Shown: piece by piece, positions 10,801 through 20,982 of the stretch
How the letters are laid out: each line of letters starts with the position of its first letter
How positions within the stretch are numbered: the first letter of the stretch is position 1
Source: Haemaphysalis longicornis
Lineage: Eukaryota > Arthropoda > Arachnida > Ixodida > Ixodidae
Assembly: GCA_013339765.2 (NCBI GenBank)
Contig: CM023448.1
Span: 22,151,295 to 22,215,294 of the forward strand
Reading direction: 5' to 3'
DNA length: 64,000 bases
The notes under the pieces: generated by a model
The model's input: only the letters and a program-made list of their open reading frames with translations
The model's database searches: none
Told to the model about the DNA's origin: nothing
Translations under genes and position numbers: made by a program

Positions 10801-11255
10801 CCGGGAATCTGTGCGTTCAGATCCCCATAGTGGGCTGTGGGTATTCAGGTCACCTACGAGTAGAAACGGTTCCGGCAGCTCATCTATGAGAGACTCAAAT
10901 TCAGAGCTAGATAAACGATATTCAGGGGGATAGTATAGTGAGCAAATTGTTGTTAATCTGTTGAAAATAATTGCCCGGACTGCAACCGCTTCTAGGGCGG
11001 TACGAAATTGAAGAGATTGGCAAGGGATAGATTTTTGCGTAACTACGTAGCTACGCCACCAGAGCAGTGCGTGCAGCTATGTCTGTCTCTCCTAAATACT
11101 GAGTATTGGTTCAGGAAATTGGTGTGCTTAGGTTTCAAGTGTGTCTCGTGTAAACATAGGATGGCTGATTGCGTTTTGCGTAGGATTTCATATATATCAT
11201 CTAGGTTTTTATTAAGGCCCCGGCAGTTCCACTGGGTAATTATTTGTGTTACCAT
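7821..11255 (-). pseudogene. I-clade LINE pol: endonuclease, RT, RNase H (frameshifted)
   Basis: Read on the minus strand, domains are in the expected order. Endonuclease: 11255-11043 (QWNCRGLNKNLDDI, CLHETHLKP) and 10794-10345 (SHIDLAIGS, GSDHFPVIL). Linker: 10299-9991. Reverse transcriptase: 10016-9159 with SYRPIA, FFDLEKAYD, GVPQGGVLS and MYLDDIQIS (YxDD intact), then HKFLGVVLD at 9137-8937. Thumb: 8961-8764. RNase H: 8661-8026 with SFYTDAS, FTAEAYGI, IYTESLS and CWIPGHSGILG, then a frameshift into NEIADQNATLAAL. The protein would copy element RNA into DNA at the nicked target. Several frameshifts and stops break it. TES in the RNase H replaces the usual TDS, changing a metal-binding Asp to Glu. 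ORF1 of the same element lies at 11300-12652. Confidence 0.85.
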
Positions 11256-11299
11256 AAATGTTTAGGGAGGAGATTTTACCTGGTGTAGATGAGGACACG

Positions 11300-12652
11300 G
11301 GCGGCTGGATGTATACTATCTATCAGTTCTGACTTGGGCCTGTGACACGGGTGGCTGGTGGCTTTTTGCCTCGCCCCGCCATAGTGCGCTGTTCTCTTTC
11401 CGCCTTTGGCACTAGCAGAGACGGTGTTACCTCCATGTCATCATCTGAGTGGTGTGACGTGACGAGATGGAGTCCTTGCGGGCTCCACCTCTGGATATGT
11501 TCGAAGCGGGGGCAGGAGCCCCTGCCGTCCCTGACTGCTTGTTGGACACAGAAGTGGTCGTGGGACCGACCACATCTACGTCCATGGCCGCTTGCAGTCT
11601 GGCAGCCGGAAGAGGAGGATTGACGGCAGAACCGTCACTCCTCACACTCGCAGCTAACACTACACTTGCGGGCGCCACAGGTGTCGTGTCGGATGTTTGG
11701 GCTGCCTTGGGCAGCACCTGGGGGGGCTGGGGCGGCACCAAGTCTGCTTCGCAGTACTGGGTGGTCGCCGTGACTAGACGCCGCTCCGTCCCCCGACGAG
11801 CGGCATCGGCATACCTTTGCGAAAACATTAAGTGTTTCTGTTGTGCTTCTTGATAGGTGATGTTCTGGGTGACCTTCATGTTTATGATTTCCTTCGCGGC
11901 TCTGAATTTAGCACATGACCGAGAGTATGCAGCGTGGGGTTGTTCACAGTTGGCACATTTCAATACGTTAGAAGCACAGTTCTCTGAAGGGTCATGATGT
12001 CCTGCACACTTGGCGCATGTTAGTTTTCCGCGGCAGGTGGTAGTACTGTGCCTATACCGCTGGCACTTGAAGCAGCGGCGTGGGTTGGGTATGTAAGGTC
12101 GTACGTTGAAATGAAGGAAGCCTGCAGTGACAGACTCCGGTAGGACACTTCGGTCAAAAGTTAGGATCACTTGTTTCGTTTTTACTTCTTTGCCATCACG
12201 TCTGATCATTATTCTTCATACCGCAGTAACGCCCTGGTCACGCATGCCCTCGAGGAGGTAAGACTCACTTTCATTGAGCAGGTCCATCTCGGAAATGACG
12301 CCCTGCGAGCTGTTAAGGCTCCGGTGTGGCGTTACAGCTATTTCAAGGCCAACTAAGTCGGTCTGGTTCAAGAGACTATCAGATTTTTAGTAGATAGTTC
12401 TACAAGCACGTCCCCCGATGTCAGCTTCTTTGCCTTGTAGTTCGCGCCAACTACACTCTCAATGAACTTGGCAATTAAGAAGACCGACTTGCAGGTAACT
12501 GGAGATTCCTTGTTCTTAGACTGTATCACTAAGAAGCGAGGAACGTTGTCCGGGGTGTTAAATTTCATGTTGGGCAGAGGTTTGAAAATTACACCGGTGC
12601 GGGCCCTTTTTGGGGCCCGATCATTTGGAAGAGAGGGTTTCGAAAATACCAT
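11300..12652 (-). pseudogene. I-clade LINE ORF1 with three CCHC knuckles
   Basis: The ATG at 12652 opens MVFSKPSLPNDRAPKRARTG, an N-terminal region running to 12368. A stop and frameshift in 12210-12365 separate it from the second part (12209-11427). That part has three gag-like zinc knuckles in a row, starting CFKCQRYRHSTTTC, CAKCAGHHDPSENC and CANCEQPHAAYSRSC, then EIINMKVTQ, YADAARRG and a Pro/Ala/Ser-rich tail with MDVDVVGP. The knuckles would bind element RNA. The same protein is represented by relics at 19-828, 19690-20430 and 24060-24474. The start is placed at 12652 because the matching relic at 24474 also begins with ATG right after the shared 5' UTR. Confidence 0.8.
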
Positions 12653-12945
12653 GCGACATAGTATAAAGCAGGAAACTGGGGTACTTTCTTCTTTGACGAT
12701 TACCCTTGATGGTCAAAGAGGTCCTGGAGCTCCCAGCCTGATAGACAGACAGGGAGCCCATCGGCCGGAGCTTGACCAGGGCTCCGACGGCCACCGTTCA
12801 CGGCTTCTAACCCTTCACCTTTCAACTTCTCGCCACGGTAGGTAACAGCTTAAGTATGGGGGGCTGGGGGTACGCGGTGTCGCCACTCACCGTCACCAAG
12901 ATTACTCAAGGTGCCCCGTGCGGGGATGTCGGGAATTCTGTAGCG
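12653..12945 (-). promoter_or_regulatory. 5' UTR of I-clade LINE
   Basis: This GC-rich minus-strand leader upstream of ORF1 is recognisably shared with 24480-24760. Both contain GGGAGCCCATC-GCCG, GCTTGA(C/T)CAGGG, CCACCGTT and a TGTCG-CACTCACCGT block. Promoter activity is expected for an autonomous LINE leader but is not shown by the sequence. Confidence 0.5.
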
Positions 12946-12949
12946 CTAC

Positions 12950-13390
12950 TCCGTGTAGTTTGTATTGCGCTACTCTGTGCAGTTTGTTATAATTTTTGTT
13001 GTGCGCCTGTCGTGCTTGCTGCGTTTTGATAAATGTACAATTGATAAATTTACTTTTCACAAATGTGCAATTTTGGCTTTTCCTGCATTTTATTGGAATT
13101 AAGTGTGGAATTGTGTAGCATTACGCTGAGTTTGTAATTATTTGTGTTGTGCGCCTATTGGAATTTCTACTATAATATTTCAACAAAATGTATAATCTTG
13201 TTTTTTTTCTACGTCACCTTTGTATAGCTAGTTGTCATGTTTTGTTTCTACCGTTGCTGTACAATGTTACAATGTTACTTGTCCGGGGTTGATGGCCGCC
13301 GTCAGGCAGAGTTAATCTTCCTTTGGCCTCTCCTCCCGAGACATGGTTTGTTTAAATATATGAAATGAAAATGAAATAATGAAATGAATA
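12950..13390 (+). repeat. Probable LINE 3' UTR fragment with GAAAT-rich tail
   Basis: T-rich sequence with a loosely repeated TTGTTGTGCGCCT motif leads to GCCGCCGTCAGGCAGAGTT, CTCCTCCCGAGACATGG and then an ATGAAATGAAAATGAAAT run at about 13359-13388. This resembles the 3' UTR and short-repeat tail of a plus-strand CR1-like LINE. No coding part remains. The assignment is tentative. Confidence 0.35.
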
Positions 13391-14159
13391 ACAAAGCCTT
13401 TCTAAGATAGTAACATGCTTTCTGGGAACTAAAATTCTGGTCGCAGCTCTAATCATGCTAGTCGTTGAGAAATGGAAAGCGTACGTTTTCAAAGGTGTAC
13501 ACCTTTTTCCATCTCACTGTGAACATTTCACTGAGGTATAGAGAACGGACCCTTGTTTCAAATATCTGCTGGTACACACATTTTTGACGGCCGTGCTGAA
13601 ACCCTATGAACCTTGTGTACAAACAGAAACCTGCGATTCCTACTCCCATTGATATATTTGCGTTGTTTCAATGTGCCTAGTTTATTGCGATCTTGTTTCT
13701 CCCATTTCTCTGGAAGTCCAGCGATTCTTTGACCTTAAAATAAAGAAATTTGTCTACGCTGCAACTACTTGCAGCGCAGCCGTAGCTGCCGGTGGAGGGG
13801 GCCACATTTTTATGAATATCATAGTGTCCAGACAGACAGCAGGCAGTGATTTTTTGTTGGTGGACATGGTGGTGTTAATGGCGTAGTTCTTCTAACTTAC
13901 CTTTTAATAGAGTTTACAATAAGACAATATATTTTTCATTAAGTTTACATTAGGACAATTACGATTGAGCACTGTATTTTACATGGAATAATTTTTAGAA
14001 TTCGCAAAGAAATCGTGCTTGCCGAGTGAAAATCGTGGTTTTGTGCGCCAGAAAACGTGGACCCACAGGTACTATTGCAGTGACCATTTTTAGAATATCG
14101 CTCTCAAGCTAATCTCGTGAGTATCGACGATAAAGAAACAATGCCTAATTGTAAACGCA
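13391..14159. other. No recognisable gene
   Basis: A-T-rich sequence without motifs or repeats that I can assign. Confidence 0.5.
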
Positions 14160-14323
14160 GAGAAATTTCTTGAAGTCGATGGTTGGACGGCATACCGTCT
14201 GGTCAGGTAGCATACTTCAAAACAAGAAACACAGGTCACTGACCAAGTCAAAAACAAATTGACGTTTCGGGAGCGCTACGGCTCCCTTGTTCACAATGAA
14301 AACGGCCACTGGAAGACGCCGAA

Positions 14324-15178
14324 TTATATAGCCCCCAGTAATCTTTTAAGAGATTTGGCGTAGTCAGGATTCATGCAGCCGTCCGTCCTGTTGATTGTGT
14401 GCGGAGTTGTCTGAATAATCAAGGACTCCAGATTCAGGCGTGCAGATATGTTGCGTTCCGTTGTCAGTATCTTGGAATGTTCCCAGTTTATCGCATGTTG
14501 AGTATTCGCCACGTGTTCCGCAATGGCGTTGGAGACCACGTTTTTCTTTCGCACGTCGTACTGGTGCTGCTTTATGCGCTTGCAAAAATTACCGGATTCG
14601 CCTATGTATACCGCTGGGCATTCGGCGCAAGCGATCCGATAAACAACACCAGGAAATTTGCAACGCGGAAGGCTGTCTTTCACATTCACCAGCTCATTGC
14701 GCAACTTGCTCGTAGGTGCGTGCGCCAGTTGCAAATTGTGCTTTCGGAAAACACGTGCCAGGGCTTCACTGATTCCAGGTACATATGGCACCACGGCGCG
14801 TTTTGGCTTCTCTGTGTTCTGGCTTGTTACATTTTCCTCGAGTAGAGGGCGCTCCGGAACCATTCTTCTCTGCGTGTTTTTCACGAACGAAAGCGGGTAG
14901 CCGTTCTTCTTTAGGTCCTTTTCAATTGTTGCCAATTCCTTCTGGAGCAAAACTTCGTCGGAGCAGGTTCGTCTGGCCCGATTTGTTAATGCCATGACAA
15001 CTGATCGCTTGTGACTAGTAGGGTGTGCAGACTTGAAGTCCAGGTACCTTCCAGAATGGGTCGGTTTCCGGTAAACACCGAAAGTAAGGCCTTCACCGCT
15101 ACGAGAAACCATGGCGTCCAAAAAAGGAAGTGAGCCACTGGCCTCCTCTTCAACAGTAAATTGAATTGAAGGCTCCAC
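14324..15178 (-). pseudogene. PLE RT thumb + GIY-YIG endonuclease, 5'-truncated (left copy)
   Basis: This open frame of 284 codons encodes the end of a Penelope-like protein. Residues about 18-70 hold LPFLDAMVSR, FGVYRKPTHSGRYLDF and HPTSHKRSVV, the conserved region after the RT fingers and palm. Residues about 180-235 hold a GIY-YIG nuclease core (VVYRIACAECPAVYIGESG, then KRIKQHQYDV and an AEH near 235). The nuclease would nick target DNA for priming. The RT palm with its YxDD is absent, and the ATG is internal to the original reading frame, so this is a truncated piece although the frame has no stop. It is identical in sequence to the copy at 15215-16069. Confidence 0.8.
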
Positions 15179-15214
15179 GCCGTTAAGGCGTTAATCCTGG
15201 AGCACCTTAACGGC

Positions 15215-16069
15215 GTGGAGCCTTCAATTCAATTTACTGTTGAAGAGGAGGCCAGTGGCTCACTTCCTTTTTTGGACGCCATGGTTTCTCGTAGCGGTGA
15301 AGGCCTTACTTTCGGTGTTTACCGGAAACCGACCCATTCTGGAAGGTACCTGGACTTCAAGTCTGCACACCCTACTAGTCACAAGCGATCAGTTGTCATG
15401 GCATTAACAAATCGGGCCAGACGAACCTGCTCCGACGAAGTTTTGCTCCAGAAGGAATTGGCAACAATTGAAAAGGACCTAAAGAAGAACGGCTACCCGC
15501 TTTCGTTCGTGAAAAACACGCAGAGAAGAATGGTTCCGGAGCGCCCTCTACTCGAGGAAAATGTAACAAGCCAGAACACAGAGAAGCCAAAACGCGCCGT
15601 GGTGCCATATGTACCTGGAATCAGTGAGGCCCTGGCACGTGTTTTCCGAAAGCACAATTTGCAACTGGCGCACGCACCTACGAGCAAGTTGCGCAATGAG
15701 CTGGTGAATGTGAAAGACAGCCTTCCGCGTTGCAAATTTCCTGGTGTTGTTTATCGGATCGCTTGCGCCGAATGCCCAGCGGTATACATAGGCGAATCCG
15801 GTAATTTTTGCAAGCGCATAAAGCAGCACCAGTACGACGTGCGAAAGAAAAACGTGGTCTCCAACGCCATTGCGGAACACGTGGCGAATACTCAACATGC
15901 GATAAACTGGGAACATTCCAAGATACTGACAACGGAACGCAACATATCTGCACGCCTGAATCTGGAGTCCTTGATTATTCAGACAACTCCGCACACAATC
16001 AACAGGACGGACGGCTGCATGAATCCTGACTACGCCAAATCTCTTAAAAGATTACTGGGGGCTATATAA
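15215..16069 (+). pseudogene. PLE RT thumb + GIY-YIG endonuclease, 5'-truncated (right copy)
   Basis: Inverted copy of the frame at 14324-15178, with an identical 284-residue translation: PTHSGRYLDF in the RT C-terminal region and the YRIACAECPAVYIGES GIY-YIG core. The two copies are divergent, with their truncated 5' ends meeting at the 16-base spacer. Identity over 974 bp argues that they formed in one event or are kept alike by gene conversion. The 3' non-coding part after the stop at 16069 ends at 16178, lacking the last 43 bp present in the left copy. Confidence 0.8.
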
Positions 16070-16189
16070 TTCGGCGTCTTCCAGTGGCCGTTTTCATTGT
16101 GAACAAGGGAGCCGTAGCGCTCCCGAAACGTCAATTTGTTTTTGACTTGGTCAGTGACCTGTGTTTCTTGTTTTGAAGAGAAATTTCTT

Positions 16190-18739
16190 AAGACGCACAA
16201 AAAAGATTCCGGAAATGAGTGGTACAGATTCAATTTTTAGGAACATTAGTCAAAGTGTTCTGGTAGGTTTCGGTACATAAAAGTGCCTCTTCGCTTGTTT
16301 ATTGAGATAATATGTGCAGCAGTTGAAGTTACCAACCTTCTTGAAAACTTCTTAGACTCAGTGCGGGATGTAACAAGTAGCTGGATTGTGTTGCTTAAGT
16401 ATTGTCTTTGGTGAGTATTGCCTTTTGTCCTGTGGTTCCGTTGACACAATATTGCACTCAAAATTAAACCTTGTACGTTTCGTGTATCTTTCCTGAAAAA
16501 TTATTCGCTTCCGGAGTTTTAATAGTACCAAGGTTCTACGATTCAAGGATATCCTCTGATGTCTACAGATAAGCCAGACACTACATACCCACTTGGAATC
16601 AAGAAATTAATCAGAATGCTGAGGAATCGAGCTTTTCCGGCAATATCACTAATGATGGAGAAAATTTTAAATGTCAGTAGTTTGCAGCAACTCCACTTCT
16701 ATGCTTTAAGAGGTAAAGCGAAAGTAAAATTTATTGTTCAGCAAAAAGTTTAAATTCGCTGTCCTTTTTACTAAGATTAGACTGGTGATACAAGGATCTG
16801 ACCAGACGTCTCCCTCTATAGAACAGAATGCACATGTGCCCTCGTAGGTAAAACAATTTTTATGTGTTGATTTTGTAATCGCGATACCATCAAGCTAACT
16901 GGTCTCTCACTGACGGGAAACTTAAACATGCAAATCTTAGTCGAAAATGATCAAAGTAAACCGAGCAAGCAAGCACGTCACGCAGCACAGAATTACAACG
17001 AATTAATTTTAATGCCAAATCATGTACTGCTTAGACAGCTCCCTCAAAAAAACCCTTCTACCGAGTAAACACATCGACATATTCAGCCCTTACTGATAGC
17101 CTAAAAGTCTGGTGTATTATTTTACTTCAAATATATCTTTTAAAAGACGGTTGGGGTTGAGTAGAATTTTTTTCCTCTGGTCGTGCTGAGCGAATAATCC
17201 ACGCCCAAAAGCATTGATATGCAGCGAGTGTTGCAAAAGAGATGCTTCCGTGCATTAGCTACTGTATGACTGGGAGGCCAGTCACGCAATTTTCGAACGC
17301 CCATTCATAACACCTTCCGAATTCTAAAGAATTTCTTCTGCAGATTTAATTGCTTCTAAAGTCGGCTTGCCGTGCAGATTGGCTACCGCTGAATTCGGGG
17401 AATCAATGAATTCGATACTCAAGTTTGTGGCGTTAGGCGTTTGTTTTCATTGTTGAATACCTGAATAGCGCTTCCCTTTATACTTTGACGACCTGGGCGC
17501 ACGTTACCCAGGCGTAAAATATGGCATAAACGGCCCTTTCCTAAATGAACGGTTGCTACTTCTGTATTAGGGCCCTACCTCCTTAGGACTCGTAGTAAGC
17601 CCTCAGTGTATCTCTGTCCCGGAGTCCTGGCTCTGCAGGCCATGACAATTTTTAAAGACGATAGTCTTTCTTGGGCTCCTTAAACCCAGAAATTTTGGTC
17701 TGTCTGTCTGTGACTCGATTCAGCCACCCGGCCAAAGCAAAACAATGCCTGCCCATTAGTCTTATATAGTCAAAGCTAAATCTACCCGTCTATGTCCGGT
17801 GTAAGGTTCATACTTGTCAACATTGTTGAAGAAGAACAAGACATTACGCAAATATGAGACAGCAAATCAATACAGAAGTGATATTTGCAGCGTTCCTTTA
17901 TAAAAAAATCAAACATGCTTGCTTTTGCGAAATTAAATACTTCATCAACTGCAGAAAAAGAGTTCACTTCGCCGTCGCCTACTGTCGCCCGCGCCACTAT
18001 AGCTTCTTGCGCCATTTTAAGAAATCAACGGCAACAGTTACGCAAGGTTCCACTAGATAGGTTCCACGTTCTGCTTGCAACGCACGTGGAGTAGGGAAAC
18101 CGCGGTGTATAAAACGTTCAAGTAGGGCGCCTCGATTAACGCGCGTCTCCGCCGTACAGTAGCGTTCGCATCGAGACACCCGGTTTGGAGCAGTGGAACG
18201 CGGGAAATTTAAAATGATTTAAGCAAACCTTTGACGTCTTTACCTTGGGAGGAGCGCGACGCAAGAGGAACAACATGAGAGGTGAGCGGTAAAGCGAAGG
18301 GAGGCATTTTTTACTTCGCAATAGCCGATAAAGGCTATCGTCTTTTGACGACATTTGCAACGAAAGGAGCAGATACGCGGCCAATTTTTTTTCTGGGCTA
18401 ACTACTCGAAAGAGTCACTTACAACAAATAATCATGATGGCTACGCGGTGTGCTGGTCAATATTGAAGCGAAGCGAGGCAAAACGCTACCGTTGCGTCGA
18501 AGAACTGAACCTTGCGGAATATCTTTACGCCTTGTTTCAATTTGTTCATGTAGACTTTACAGAGTTTCAAGGACAAGCCCATGGCATAAGGTTCGTGCCT
18601 TTACCTTTAAGTTGCCGATAATTGCCCTGGAATCGTTAATGCTCATTCAGGAAGACGGTTTGCAAAGCCTGAAATTGAATTTCTCAATAGGAAAATGACA
18701 ATATAAAAACACAATATATAAACCTCAAGACAATATGTA
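16190..18739. other. No recognisable gene
   Basis: Long A-T-rich stretch. Short open frames exist on both strands but none shows a domain, repeat family or splice-bounded coding signal that I can support. Confidence 0.45.
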
Positions 18740-19240
18740 AACCTTTTATTCCCCATTTTCAGAGCCCTTCCCAGGTAACTTGTCAAAGCTATTGTACGGA
18801 AACTTTCAGGCATATATGTCTCTTTTCTTTTTTGTAGTGTGGCAACTACAACTGCCTTTTTTCAAGCCGTATGAAAGTATCCAGTCACCCATATTTTGTA
18901 AGATTACTACAGCAGTGTTTTTAAACAGGCTGGATTACGTCTTAAACTACAGTATGCGTAATGCGATCGGAGCCAGGTGCTCAAGGCTTGCATGTGCCCA
19001 AATTGAGCCTTGTACGGCTCGTGACATCGTTTGTTACTGATACCTCTTGAAAGTGTTGAGAAATGTCACCTGTATTGTTAAACAGGGGCCGATAACGTGT
19101 TTTGTAATCATTTTTGTTCAAATAATCGTTAATATTCTTGTTCTTGTTCTGATCATTCTCGTTTTTGTGTGTTCTTATTTAAATAGGCACGCTCCGGGTA
19201 ACAAAGGAAAATTTTTAATAACACGATCACGAAGATGATG
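18740..19240 (-). pseudogene. I-clade LINE reverse transcriptase relic
   Basis: Minus-strand translation across shifts gives APGSDRITHTVV and KILVTGYFHTA-KKAVVVATLQKRK-like text. This lines up with APGADSISYTMI and KILAAGYFPRAWREAIVVAV in the RT fingers of the element at 7200-12945. It is heavily decayed, with stops and no YxDD. Order and strand fit it being the pol part of the same old element as the ORF1 relics at 19690-20430 and 24060-24474. Confidence 0.6.
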
Positions 19241-19689
19241 ATGTCCAGAGCTCCAAGATTGTCGTCTGCGTTAGGACGCCCATTAATATGTTTGTCTTGG
19301 GCAGTTTGTTTATTAAGTTATCAAATTCGTGCATAATAAACAATAAAGAACGGGCCATACAAAGAGCATACGGTTACAGGTCTACAAAGAATAATTGCCC
19401 TAGCGGAAACCACTTCAATGGTTCCTACAAGATACATAGTGATTTTGTACGGCTAATGCTACATGCCCCCCCCCCCTCAGGGGGGAAGGAAATAGGTACA
19501 TACTTCTGCGTCTTTCTGAAATACTGCGTACTGCCTGAGGAAGTGTCTGTTCAATTTAGGTGTGTCTCTTGAAGGCGTAGATTGAATCGTTATGTATACA
19601 TCGTGCACATTTTAGTAAGGCCTATACGTTTTATTGAAATATGTTCTGGCGCATAATTTTGGCCTTGGAAGAATTTGCTGAACACGCTC

Positions 19690-20430
19690 TTTGGATTGTG
19701 TCATTTATTAAGCTACGGAGCAGTTATTCTTGGCTACGCCGCTCAAGAAACCGGCCCCGATCCCTGGGCACCTGCAGCGTCAGTGGAGATGGTGTCACGT
19801 TCATTTGTTCATCTAGTGCGCGTGGGACAACCGACGGACCGGGCTCTCTGGGGTGCGCTCCAGCAGTTGTGGGACGCGGACTACTCATGGGCGCCAGAGG
19901 CAATCAACTTGCCGCGGCGGTCATAGTAGTCGGTACCTTCCTAGTGCATATACCCACTGCGTCATCAGAAGTACTAAAGGCAGGGGGACAAGCACAGGAG
20001 GGTCCAACAGCGATTTCGGCAGTTCGGGTGGTCACAACTGCTGCAGGCTCTGTGGTTGATGTGGCGACGTGGGCTTCCCTAGAGCAGCCCGGTGGGGAGC
20101 GGGGTGTTATAATCCTAATGCGGTGGCCTGCTTTGACCCCTTGGTCACGGAGCCCTTGCAGGATGTCGGCTTTAGTATTTTTATGAGGTCTATTTCCGAT
20201 GTGATGCCTTGACACGAGTTCAGTGTGGTGGGTAGTGTCACTGTGATTTACGGGCCATTTGTGCCAGTTTGTTTTACGAGTCCATTCAACAGCTCTTTGT
20301 GGCTGACGTCAATGAGCACGTCTCCAGAAGTAAGTTTTTCGCATCGCGTTTTTTCCCGGAAGCGTTCTTGATGAAGTTCGCGATGAGAAATACCGATTGT
20401 GCAAAGAAGCAAAATATGGCGAGAAAATAG
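19690..20430 (-). pseudogene. I-clade LINE ORF1 relic (middle to C-terminal part)
   Basis: From high to low coordinate, the minus strand reads QSVFLIANFI, KLTSGDVLID, CQGITSEIDLI, ILQGLRDQGVKA and finally NVTPSPL. These parallel KSVFLIAKFI, KLTSGDVLVE, SQGVISEMDLL, LLEGMRDQGVTA and MEVTPS in the ORF1 at 11300-12652. The zinc-knuckle part is not seen, so there is an internal deletion. Frameshifts are frequent. Plus-strand open frames over this stretch are shadows. Confidence 0.65.
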
Positions 20431-20982
20431 ACTGGCCTATTCCACTGGAATTTATGAAAAAAAACAGCTCAATATTATCATAAGAAAACATCAAAATGTT
20501 CAGTGGCGACAAGAAAATAAATGAAAGATAAACTTCCCAATGAATAAAAAACGCTCATGTTCACAAAATTCACAAACTTCCGGCCCACTTTCCCACAAAC
20601 TCTGCCACAAACCTCGCATGTTATTAGTGGACATGGTAGATCCCCATTTTACTTTCACAATTTGCCATTAGAAATGAACACAGAGAACAACGTTTTATCG
20701 TCAATAGAAATTATCTCGCAAGAAGAAAACCTGAGCTAACAAAAAATACAAAAATAATAAATATTTTAGAAGAAATGACAAAAGTAAATAATAATAATAA
20801 TAATAATAATAATATTTATTAGTCAAACAGAAGTCATGTACATAATCAGGCCTACCTAAGCCGCAACGGGCTTGTCAGGCAGAGCCTGGCAGGCGACAAG
20901 CGTTAAAAAAAATTATGTTACAGTACGCAGTACCAACCAAGAACAGATAACCATGCGGTATCCCCGAAATCTCTGGAAAGCA

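Larger units (their letters stand above)
14172..16177. mobile_element. Penelope-like element inserted as a 2-kb inverted duplication (D)
   Basis: Arms 14215-15188 and 15205-16178 are 974 bp each and nearly identical inverted copies around a 16-base spacer. I found one difference (14765 T versus the complement of 15628 G, synonymous). The left arm extends 43 bp further, to 14172, with GGTCAGGTAGCATA. A 12-bp direct repeat, GAGAAATTTCTT, at 14160-14171 and 16178-16189 looks like a target duplication enclosing the whole structure, so it probably inserted as one unit. Each arm encodes the C-terminal part of a PLE protein. The rest of the reverse transcriptase is missing from both. Confidence 0.8.

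Noticed and set aside
14399..14900. Plus-strand open frames over the left PLE arm, mirrored on the other arm
   Set aside because: They are antisense shadows of the PLE frame at 14324-15178 and its inverted copy; no domain of their own.
19641..20186. A 181-codon plus-strand open frame
   Set aside because: Lies over the I-clade ORF1 relic, whose matches are on the minus strand; no signature on the plus strand.
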